A DNA stretch of 64,000 nucleotides from NCBI GenBank assembly GCA_934563745.1, contig CAKTHE010000002.1:62001-126000 (forward strand). Direction: 5' to 3'. Positions 51,770 through 58,822 of this stretch are shown one piece after another. The notes below the pieces were generated by a model that had not been told where the DNA came from, did not search any database, and saw nothing but the letters and a program-made list of their open reading frames with translations. The translations under genes were made by a program, and so were the position numbers. Numbering within the stretch: position 1 is the stretch's first letter; each line of letters opens with the position of its first letter. This stretch comes from an uncultured Dysosmobacter sp. (GTDB taxonomy: Bacteria; Bacillota; Clostridia; Oscillospirales; Oscillospiraceae).

Positions 51770-53079
51770 GCGGGGAAAATGAGCTGCGGCATCTGGGCCT
51801 GTATGCCCGGGCGGCCGTTAAGTGGATGCTTCTGGCGGCGGTGACCGGTACGGTCTGCGGTGTGGTGGGCTCCGCATTCCATATGGGCGTCCATTACGCG
51901 ACGCTGCTGCGGGAGCAGCACGGCTGGCTTTTGTGGTGCCTGCCGGCGGCCGGCCTTGTGATCGTCGCGTTTTACCGCCTGACCGGCACGGAAGGGCAGG
52001 GGACCAACGACATCATTGACGCGGTGCGTCTGGGGAAGAAACTTTCCCCCTGGCTGCTTCCGGCGATTTTCTTGGGAACGGTGCTGACGCATCTTTGCGG
52101 CGGCTCCGCCGGCCGTGAGGGGGCTGCTCTGCAGATGGGCGGCGACATCGGCCATTGGACCGGGCGGCTGTTCCGCCTGGACCAGCGGGACCGGCGCACG
52201 GCGGTCCAATGCGGCATGGCCGCGTTCTTCACCGCCCTGTTTGGAACGCCCCTGGCGGCGACGGTGTTTGCCATGATGGTGATCAGCGTGGGACAGATCT
52301 ATGACGCGGCTCTGGTGCCCTGCCTGGCGGCGTCACTGATGGCCTACGGCGTCTCTTTAAAGCTGGGGGTGGAGCCGACCCGCTTCCGCGTTGCGGTGCC
52401 GGAGCTGGAGGCGCCCATGCTGCTTCGTGTGGCGATTCTGGCGATCCTGTGCGGCCTGGTGTCGGTGCTGTTTTGCCGGTTCCTCCACGGGACGGAAGCG
52501 TGGATGAAAACGAAACTGTCCAATCCCTGGCTGCGGGTGGTCGTCGGCGGCGCGGCGGTCGTGGGGCTGACGCTTGTGTGCGGAACGGATTACAACGGCG
52601 CCGGCATGGAAGTGATCACCGCGGCGGTCGAGCAGGGGAGCGCCCGGCCCTATGCCTTTTTGCTCAAGCTGCTGTTCACGGCCGTAACGCTTTCGTCCGG
52701 ATTCAAAGGCGGTGAAGTGGTGCCCTCCTTCTTCGTAGGGGCGACATTTGGCTGCGCGGCGGCTCCGCTGCTGGGGATCCCGGCCGGATTCGGCGGTGCG
52801 GTGGGCCTGATCAGCGTATTCTGCGGCGCGGTGAACTGCCCGATCGCATCCATCTTCCTGGCGGCGGAGCTGTTCGGTGCGCCGGGGCTTTTGTACTATG
52901 CGCTGGCCTGCGCGCTGAGCAATCTTTTCAGCGGCTATAACGGGCTTTACTCCAGCCAGACCATTCTTTACTCCAAGCTGAAGGCCCAGTACATCAATGT
53001 GCATACCAACCACCATCATGCCGGCGAGCAGCATGCGGACACGCCGCACGCCCGCGGCTCTCTGGAAGAAGAGGAATAA
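51766..53079 (+). CDS. ClC family chloride channel/transporter
   Basis: A 437-residue ClC membrane protein with about 10 or more helices. The gating glutamate motif is S-A-G-R-E-G-A (canonical G-R-E-G-P), and the third filter motif is present as G-G-E-V-V-P-S-F-F-V-G. The first motif (G-S-G-I-P) is replaced by G-T-E-G-Q-G-T-N-D. It moves chloride or another anion, in bacteria often as a proton exchanger. The C-terminus has a His-rich stretch (T-N-H-H-H-A). It overlaps the pseudo-acyltransferase gene by 4 bases. Confidence 0.93.
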   Translation: MSGENELRHLGLYARAAVKWMLLAAVTGTVCGVVGSAFHMGVHYATLLREQHGWLLWCLPAAGLVIVAFYRLTGTEGQGTNDIIDAVRLGKKLSPWLLPAIFLGTVLTHLCGGSAGREGAALQMGGDIGHWTGRLFRLDQRDRRTAVQCGMAAFFTALFGTPLAATVFAMMVISVGQIYDAALVPCLAASLMAYGVSLKLGVEPTRFRVAVPELEAPMLLRVAILAILCGLVSVLFCRFLHGTEAWMKTKLSNPWLRVVVGGAAVVGLTLVCGTDYNGAGMEVITAAVEQGSARPYAFLLKLLFTAVTLSSGFKGGEVVPSFFVGATFGCAAAPLLGIPAGFGGAVGLISVFCGAVNCPIASIFLAAELFGAPGLLYYALACALSNLFSGYNGLYSSQTILYSKLKAQYINVHTNHHHAGEQHADTPHARGSLEEEE

Positions 53080-53095
53080 ATTTCTGAAAAGCGTA

Positions 53096-53133
53096 AAAAC
53101 TCCCCCTGTGAACGACACGGGGGGAGTTTTTTT
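53096..53133 (+). terminator. Terminator after the ClC gene
   Basis: A 15-base stem (53096-53110 with 53116-53130, one mismatch) followed by seven T. Confidence 0.87.
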
Positions 53134-53214
53134 GCGCGGCGGAGGGCAAAGCGCCGCAGCCAGGAAGAAAAACGGCCCGGGCTCACCAAGCGGAACCGGA
53201 CCGGGGAGGAATGT

Positions 53215-53919
53215 ATGGAATTTTTGGGGAAGCTGGGCGGAGTCTGCCTGGCAACGGTGGTCAGTGTGGCGGTTCTTTTTCTGCTGACGCGCCTGATCGG
53301 TGCACGGCAGGTGTCGCAGATGAATCTGTTCGACTATATCGTGGGGATTACCATCGGATCCATTGCGGCGGAGCTGGCCACCGAGCTGGAGCGTCCGGAG
53401 GAACCGCTGACAGCCCTGGTGCTTTATGGGCTGATCGCCTGGGGGATCTCCACAGCCACCGACAAGTCGGTGCGCCTGCGGACGCTGATCGCCGGCCGGC
53501 CGCTGGTATTGCTGGATGGCGGCGTTCTCAGCCGGAAAAACCTGAAGAAAGCACATTTGGACCTGAACGAATTTTTGGCTCTGTGCCGGATCGGCGGCTA
53601 TTTTGATCTGAATCAGATCCAGACGGCGACTTTGGAGAACAACGGGACAATCAGCTTCCTCCCGCGGGAGACCGACCGGCCGGCCACGCCGTCGGATCTG
53701 GACCTCAAGCCCAGGCAGACACAGGTGCAGCTCCCCTTTGTGATGGACGGACAACTGGTGGAGGAAAACATCCGTCGGGCCGGGAAAGAGCCGGCCTGGG
53801 TGCATCGGGCCTTGCTGCGCCAGGGATTCCGGGATGAGCGGGCGGTGCTGCTGGCGCTGTGGGCCGGGGGCGAAAGCCTGAATGTCTATCCCCGGGACCC
53901 GGAGGGGCACAACGCGTAA
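53215..53919 (+). CDS. DUF421 (YetF-like) membrane protein
   Basis: A 234-residue protein with a DUF421 pattern: two or three N-terminal helices (V-A-V-L-F-L-L-T-R-L-I-G-A-R-Q, then F-D-Y-I-V-G-I-T-I-G-S-I-A), followed by the soluble YetF domain with L-L-D-G-G-V-L and a R-I-G-G-Y-F-D-L segment. In spore formers members of this family (YetF/YcaP-like, SpoVA-associated) affect germination or membrane functions, without a clear reaction. GGGAGGAA precedes the ATG. Confidence 0.88.
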   Translation: MEFLGKLGGVCLATVVSVAVLFLLTRLIGARQVSQMNLFDYIVGITIGSIAAELATELERPEEPLTALVLYGLIAWGISTATDKSVRLRTLIAGRPLVLLDGGVLSRKNLKKAHLDLNEFLALCRIGGYFDLNQIQTATLENNGTISFLPRETDRPATPSDLDLKPRQTQVQLPFVMDGQLVEENIRRAGKEPAWVHRALLRQGFRDERAVLLALWAGGESLNVYPRDPEGHNA

Positions 53920-53945
53920 GGCGGCGGCATAGACTGCCGGGGGTG

Positions 53946-54170
53946 ATGCCGGTGATTCCGTGCGAAGCGGGGCAGGATCCGCTGGCCTTGACCACGGCCA
54001 TCCAGACCTTGGCGCTCAGCATTGCCACGGGGCTGGGGGATGAGGAGCTGTCCCTGGCTGGGGCCCTGTTCACCCAACTGGGGGATACGCTGGCGACCAT
54101 TGCCGCGCAGCGGGCATGGGCGGCAGCAGGGTGCAGGCAGGAAGGGCGTACTGGAGAGCGGAACGGATGA
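53946..54170 (+). CDS. Small protein, 74 residues (DUF6774-like)
   Basis: The protein contains C-E-A-G then L-A-L-T-T-A-I-Q-T-L-A-L-S-I-A and a T-Q-L-G-D-T-L-A-T-I-A-A-Q-R-A segment. This resembles a small clostridial family, DUF6774, as I recall it. I start at ATG 53946, but the GGGGG site lies very close; a GTG at 53952 is an alternative. It follows the DUF421 gene by 26 bases and is probably cotranscribed. Function unknown; no membrane helix. Confidence 0.55.
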   Translation: MPVIPCEAGQDPLALTTAIQTLALSIATGLGDEELSLAGALFTQLGDTLATIAAQRAWAAAGCRQEGRTGERNG

Positions 54171-54211
54171 AACAAGCCGCGGGCAGTCTTGCCCGCGGCT
54201 TGTCTGCTGAT

Positions 54212-56446
54212 TCAGCGCTCCAAAAGAGCACGGGCCTGCTCCCGGTTTTGCAGGGCCAGCTCCCGGAGACGGTCCACCGCGGCGGCCTGAGAGTCGCCGC
54301 TGCGCTGGGAGAGGCGCCGGGCAGCCTGATCGATGAGGCGGATCAGGCCGTCTGCTGTCAGATCGCTCAGCTCCACGAAAAGGTCCTGCCCGATGTACCG
54401 CAGAAACGCGGAGACCTTCGGATCATACACCACGCCCACCAGGGGCGTGCCCTGCCCGGCTGCGAAAATCAGCGCATGCAGGCGCATGGATACCACGATG
54501 TCCATGCGGGAGAGGGCTCCGATGATTTTACCGGCATCTCCGGCATTGTCCAGGAAATAGTGCGGGACGTCGCCGATGCTCTGCGCGGCCTGACGGCCGG
54601 CCAGGGGATCCTGCCGGTTTTCCACGGCCAGAAAGACCGGCGTAAGCCCATAGGTCCGATAAGCGTATGCGGCGGCGGTGCCGAAGGCGGACGCGCGCGC
54701 GTCAAAGCCGGACCAGTTCCGAAGTGCAAAGCAGATGTAATGCCCATGGGGCGGGATCCCCGCCCGCAGCAGAAGACTGTCGATCTGATCATCCGCGGCG
54801 GGTGTCAGCGTCAGGGCGGGGTCGGCGGTGAGCAGGATTTTCGGGGCTGTGACACCCATGGCCTGCAGCTCTTCCAGAGAGTTGGGTTCCCGCAGGGTAA
54901 TGACATCGACGCAGCGGTTGAGAACATCCGCGGCCAGACGGCGATGCCGCTCCCGGATCACCGGACCGATGCCGCAGCCGTACATTTGGACGCGGCACCC
55001 GCAGCGCTTGGCGGTCTGAATGTTGTGCAGATAGTACCACAGCGAGCGGCGGGAGGTTACGTCCTGAATCAGGCTGCCGCCGCCGTTGATATACAGCCTG
55101 GCTGTCCGCATGGCCCGGCCCCAGACCGGAAAGTTGGAACGGTGGACGGCCCGGACCCGATAGGTCAGGCGGGTGGAGCGGGGATTCTTGCTCAGAACGG
55201 TCAAGGGCATGTCCGGGTCGATGGAGCGCATTTCCTGCAGGATGGCCTCCAGGATGGCGTCGTCGCCGGCATTTCCGCGTCCATAGGCGCCGCAGATGAC
55301 CACGCCGTCCCGTGTCTGCCGGGGACGGTTGTGCCTGCGCAGGATCTGCCGGTAAATCTCCCGCTGCGTGTCCACGGTGCGCTGGATGGAGAACTGCACG
55401 GAGGCCTTTTCCCAAAGCTTTTCACCCAGCTGCCTGCGCAGGGCGTCATCCTGCCCCAGCAGAGCCAGATCGCGGCCCAGCGTTTCTGCATCGCCGGGGG
55501 TGAAGAGGTATCCGTTTACGCCGGAGTCGATCAGCTGCGGGATCCCACCCACCGCCGTGGCCACTGTGGCCAGATGGAAGCGGGCGCCCTCTGTCAGGGC
55601 ATAGGGGAAGGTTTCCGAAACACTGGTCAGGGCGTTTACATCCAGGGCAGAATAAAACCGGTCCATGCCGCCGCTGATCCAACCGGCGAAGCAGACCCGA
55701 TCCGCAACGCCCAGCTCCGCAGCCAGAGCTTCCAGCTTGTGCCGGTCCTCCCCATCACCGGCGATCAGCAGGCGCAGCCGGGCGCATTGCCCGGCGGCCA
55801 GGGCGAAGCCGCGGATCAGGGTAGCGATATCCTTCACCGGGTTCAGCCGGGCGGCAATGCCTACCACAACGCTGTCCGCATCGGCCGAAAGGCCAAGCCC
55901 CCGCAGATAGGGCAGACGGTCCCCCTGATCGGAGGCCGGGGTAAAATCGATCCCATTGTAAATGGTGTAGAAGCGATCGGGGGGGAACCCGCGGGAGATC
56001 AGAAGATCCACCATGGCATCCGATACGCCGATGCGATAATCCACCTTACGCAGCGCCCAGGCGTTGATGACGCCGAACGTGGCCCGGCTGAAGGGGCGGC
56101 CCATATAGTCCAGCTTATAATCGCTGTGTACCGTGGAAACCACGGGAAGCCCGGTGGAACGGCGCAGCAGCGCCCCCACCATGTTGGCCCGGGACCCGTG
56201 GCAGTGGATCAGCTCAAATCCGCCGGCGTGAATATAAGCGCCCAGCCGGCGGCACAGGCGGGGAATGTTGTTGCCGCCCATGATTTCGGTGGGGATCCCA
56301 AGCTCCCGGGCTTCCTGGGCAAAGGGACCATCCCGGAAACAGACCAGCTGAACGGTGTCTGTGCGGCTGAGCTGGCTGAGCAGGGTGAGCACATGCGTTT
56401 TGGCTCCGCCGGAGTCCCCTCCGCTGATGAGATGAATGATGTTCAT
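54212..56446 (-). CDS. Fused glycosyltransferase (GT4) and polysaccharide pyruvyl transferase (CsaB-like)
   Basis: A 744-residue two-enzyme protein. Residues 1-375 form a GT-B glycosyltransferase (H-L-I-S-G-G-D-S-G-G-A-K-T-H at the start, V-V-G-I-A-A-R-L-N-P-V-K-D, then the E-x7-E-like S-E-T-F-P-Y-A-L-T-E-G). Residues 380-744 match CsaB-type pyruvyl transferase (V-I-C-G-A-Y-G-R-G-N-A-G-D-D-A-I-L, L-Y-I-N-G-G-G-S-L-I-Q-D, S-M-R-L-H-A-L). CsaB puts pyruvyl ketals on secondary wall polymer, which S-layer-like proteins bind. ATG 56446 has an AAGGAGG site. It is divergent from a DUF4330-like gene. Confidence 0.92.
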   Translation of the reverse strand: MNIIHLISGGDSGGAKTHVLTLLSQLSRTDTVQLVCFRDGPFAQEARELGIPTEIMGGNNIPRLCRRLGAYIHAGGFELIHCHGSRANMVGALLRRSTGLPVVSTVHSDYKLDYMGRPFSRATFGVINAWALRKVDYRIGVSDAMVDLLISRGFPPDRFYTIYNGIDFTPASDQGDRLPYLRGLGLSADADSVVVGIAARLNPVKDIATLIRGFALAAGQCARLRLLIAGDGEDRHKLEALAAELGVADRVCFAGWISGGMDRFYSALDVNALTSVSETFPYALTEGARFHLATVATAVGGIPQLIDSGVNGYLFTPGDAETLGRDLALLGQDDALRRQLGEKLWEKASVQFSIQRTVDTQREIYRQILRRHNRPRQTRDGVVICGAYGRGNAGDDAILEAILQEMRSIDPDMPLTVLSKNPRSTRLTYRVRAVHRSNFPVWGRAMRTARLYINGGGSLIQDVTSRRSLWYYLHNIQTAKRCGCRVQMYGCGIGPVIRERHRRLAADVLNRCVDVITLREPNSLEELQAMGVTAPKILLTADPALTLTPAADDQIDSLLLRAGIPPHGHYICFALRNWSGFDARASAFGTAAAYAYRTYGLTPVFLAVENRQDPLAGRQAAQSIGDVPHYFLDNAGDAGKIIGALSRMDIVVSMRLHALIFAAGQGTPLVGVVYDPKVSAFLRYIGQDLFVELSDLTADGLIRLIDQAARRLSQRSGDSQAAAVDRLRELALQNREQARALLER

Positions 56447-56615
56447 GGCGCGCCTCCTTCTCATTTGGGCGAACGAACGGAACGAACCATCCATCCTTTT
56501 ACGGAACGGATGTGAATTCGCTCTTGTAGAATCTGAAAAAATATTATACAATGCAGAGGAAACAAGGTCAAGGCAGGGTGGAGAAATGCCGCCCGTGCAT
56601 GGAGGTTTGCAAGCT
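56447..56615. promoter_or_regulatory. Divergent spacer between the csaB fusion and DUF4330-like genes
   Basis: A 169-base AT-richer spacer carrying both ribosome sites. I could not assign clear promoter boxes. The apparent upstream open frames of both genes here are artefacts. Confidence 0.4.
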
Positions 56616-57095
56616 ATGGAACAGAAAAAAAGCAAATGGAATGTAATCGATGTCATCGCGGTGGTGCTGATCGTGGCGGCGGTGGCTTTTGTGGGCTGGA
56701 AGCTGGCTCATCGCGGAAGCGGGACCGGCAGCGAGGCGCAGACCGTACGGATCGACTATACGGTCAAATGCGAGGGCGTTGCGAAGGAGCTTTACGATTC
56801 CTGCAAAGAGCATCTGCCCTCCCGGCTGATGGCTTCCGGCAAGGTGTTTGACGGCGAGATCACGTCGGTGGAAGAGCAGCCCTATTATGTTTTGTCGGAC
56901 AATGGCCAGTGGGTGGAGGACCGGGATCATGTGACACTGGTGTTCACGGTGTACTGCAATGTGGCCGGCGGTGAGGTCATGACCACCAAGGTCGGCGAGC
57001 AGGAGGTCCGGGTCGGCAAAACGGACTATATCCTCAAAAGTGAATACATCGAGTTCAGCGACTGTGTGATCACCTCGGTGACCTGGTCCGAGTAA
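56616..57095 (+). CDS. DUF4330-like membrane-anchored protein
   Basis: A 159-residue protein: a basic start, one membrane helix (V-I-D-V-I-A-V-V-L-I-V-A-A-V-A-F-V) and an extracellular beta-rich domain with V-R-I-D-Y-T-V-K-C-E. It matches the DUF4330 layout. Related proteins are found near wall or capsule polysaccharide genes. ATG 56616 follows GGAGG at 10 bases. Its divergent neighbour is the pyruvyl transferase fusion, so a shared role in envelope polymer assembly is plausible. Confidence 0.75.
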   Translation: MEQKKSKWNVIDVIAVVLIVAAVAFVGWKLAHRGSGTGSEAQTVRIDYTVKCEGVAKELYDSCKEHLPSRLMASGKVFDGEITSVEEQPYYVLSDNGQWVEDRDHVTLVFTVYCNVAGGEVMTTKVGEQEVRVGKTDYILKSEYIEFSDCVITSVTWSE

Positions 57096-57107
57096 ACGCT
57101 CCGATGA

Positions 57108-57138
57108 AGGCGGCTGCCCACGGCGGCCGCCTTTTTTG
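57108..57138 (+). terminator. Terminator after the DUF4330-like gene
   Basis: AAGGCGGC (57108-57115) pairs with GCCGCCTT (57127-57134), then six T in total. Confidence 0.82.
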
Positions 57139-57162
57139 CCCCCCGCTTCCCGGAAAAACGCA

Positions 57163-57212
57163 CAAAAAAAGCACCGGAACCGCTCTTCCCGAACGGCTCC
57201 GGTGCTCTTTTT
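57163..57212 (-). terminator. Terminator after the dihydropyrimidinase gene
   Basis: A stem starting AGCACCGG and ending CCGGTGCT, giving GCTTTTTTT on the minus strand. Confidence 0.85.
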
Positions 57213-58584
57213 ACAAGCTGTTTTTGCCCCGGACCAGATAGCGGCCCAGAGGACCGGAGAGGATGCGGCCCCGGTCCACAGCCAAGGCGCCCCGCAGGTA
57301 AACCTGACGGATGCCGCCGGAGGTAACAAAACCCTCATAGGTGCTGTATCCGGCTTTGCTGATCGAGTCTGCCCCGCGGATCACATGGCTGGCTCCGGGA
57401 TCATAGACCACAATGTCGGCGTCACTGCCGGGGCGAAGAACGCCCTTGCGGGGATAAAGCCCGTAAAGCCGCGCGGGATTTTCACTAAGGACCTGGCACA
57501 TCTGGCTGACGCTGATGCGCCGCTGGGCCACGCCGGCGGTGTAGACCAACTCGCCCCGCGTCTCCACGCCGGGGACGCCGCCTGGGATCTTGGTGAAGTC
57601 CGCAAGTCCGGCGTTTTTCTGCTCCTGTGTAAAGCTGCAGTGATCTGTGGAGATCGTCTGGATCTCGCCCTTGCGCAGGGCTTTCCAGAGGTAATCCTGC
57701 TCGGCCTTTTCCCGGATCGGCGGAGCGCAGACATAGCGGGCCGCGGCGGCGGGATCATCCTGAAAGTAGACGGATTCGTCCAGAACAAGATACTGCGGAC
57801 AGGTCTCTACGTACACGGTCTGGCCGCGCATGCGGGCGGCACGGACCTCGGCCAGGGACTCATGGTTGGTCAGATGAACGATGATGACCGGGCAATCCGC
57901 CGCCTCGGCAATATGCAGCAGCCGGCCGACCGCTTCCGCCTCCAGGCACATGGGACGGGTCAGGGGATGGGAGCTGGGACCCATTTTCCCGGCGGCCTTC
58001 CGCTCGGCAATCATCGCGTCGATCACGCCGGCGTTTTCGCAGTGGAAGCCGGCAATGCCGCCCATGCGCCGCAGCTGCTTGAGCGCCCGATAAATATCCC
58101 CGTCGCTGCAGATCATGGCCGGATAGGTCAGATACATTTTAAAGGAAGAAATTCCGGCGGCGAACATCTTCGGCAGCTCTTCCTGCACGGAGTCGTTCCA
58201 CTCTTCAATGGTCATGTGGAAGCCGTAGTCGCACCAGCTGCGGCCGTCCGCCTTCCGGTGCCACGCCTCCAGCCCCTCCGAAAGAGGATGACCGCGCCCG
58301 GCGTCGGCAAAGTCGATGACGGTGGTGGTGCCGCCGCGAATGGCGGCCCGGCTGCCGGAGGAGAAATCATCCGCCGTGGTGGTGTTGCATACGAACAGGT
58401 CAAAATGCGTATGCGCGTCGATGAAGCCGGGGAAGAGCAGACAACCGGAGACGTCCACGGTCTCGTCTGCTTCCGCCTTGATCCGGCGGCCGATTTGGAC
58501 GATGCGCTCCCCGTCGATCAGAAGGTCGGCCTTCGCCGTTCCGTCGCCGGAGACCACGGTGCCGCCTTTGAGCAAACGTTTCAT
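57211..58584 (-). CDS. Dihydropyrimidinase / hydantoinase family amidohydrolase
   Basis: A 457-residue cyclic amidohydrolase. Motifs: F-I-D-A-H-T-H-F-D metal site, the carboxylated lysine in S-F-K-M-Y-L-T-Y, H in G-F-H-C-E-N and V-H-L-T-N, D in S-T-D-H-C. It opens dihydropyrimidine or hydantoin-type rings. ATG 58584 has a GTGAGG site; a GTG 12 bases earlier is part of it. It belongs with ygfK and ssnA by position, corresponding to the hyuA-like member of the purine-degradation cluster, although a terminator separates it from ygfK. Confidence 0.92.
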   Translation of the reverse strand: MKRLLKGGTVVSGDGTAKADLLIDGERIVQIGRRIKAEADETVDVSGCLLFPGFIDAHTHFDLFVCNTTTADDFSSGSRAAIRGGTTTVIDFADAGRGHPLSEGLEAWHRKADGRSWCDYGFHMTIEEWNDSVQEELPKMFAAGISSFKMYLTYPAMICSDGDIYRALKQLRRMGGIAGFHCENAGVIDAMIAERKAAGKMGPSSHPLTRPMCLEAEAVGRLLHIAEAADCPVIIVHLTNHESLAEVRAARMRGQTVYVETCPQYLVLDESVYFQDDPAAAARYVCAPPIREKAEQDYLWKALRKGEIQTISTDHCSFTQEQKNAGLADFTKIPGGVPGVETRGELVYTAGVAQRRISVSQMCQVLSENPARLYGLYPRKGVLRPGSDADIVVYDPGASHVIRGADSISKAGYSTYEGFVTSGGIRQVYLRGALAVDRGRILSGPLGRYLVRGKNSL

Positions 58585-58633
58585 AAAAAACCTCACTTTC
58601 TCCGGGGCAGCCCGGCTGGGATTCTTGGGAGGT

Positions 58634-58663
58634 ATTATACTACGCGGGCCTGCAAATATCCAG
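58634..58663 (-). promoter_or_regulatory. Promoter of the dihydropyrimidinase gene
   Basis: TGGATA (58658-58663) and a perfect TATAAT (58634-58639) are 18 bases apart on the minus strand, 50 bases before the ATG. Confidence 0.65.
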
Positions 58664-58761
58664 AGGGCATTGGAAAAAACCTGAAGATGCGCGGCGGGTC
58701 TCGGTCGGCCGGAAAACTCCGCCTTTCCGGCCGGGGCACCGCGTGCTTCCGGAAGCGGACA

Positions 58762-58811
58762 GGAAAAATCCCGGTCTGCCGCCTGCCCTGGAAGGCAAGC
58801 GGCAGACCGGG
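58762..58811 (-). terminator. Terminator after ygfK
   Basis: An 18-base stem (58770-58787 with 58793-58810, one G-T pair) followed by ATTTTT on the minus strand. Confidence 0.9.
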
Positions 58812-58822
58812 CGCGCTGCGGA

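Noticed and set aside
54116..56515. 799-residue frame opposite the glycosyltransferase-pyruvyl transferase fusion
   Set aside because: Antisense shadow; the minus frame carries both enzyme domains with intact motifs.
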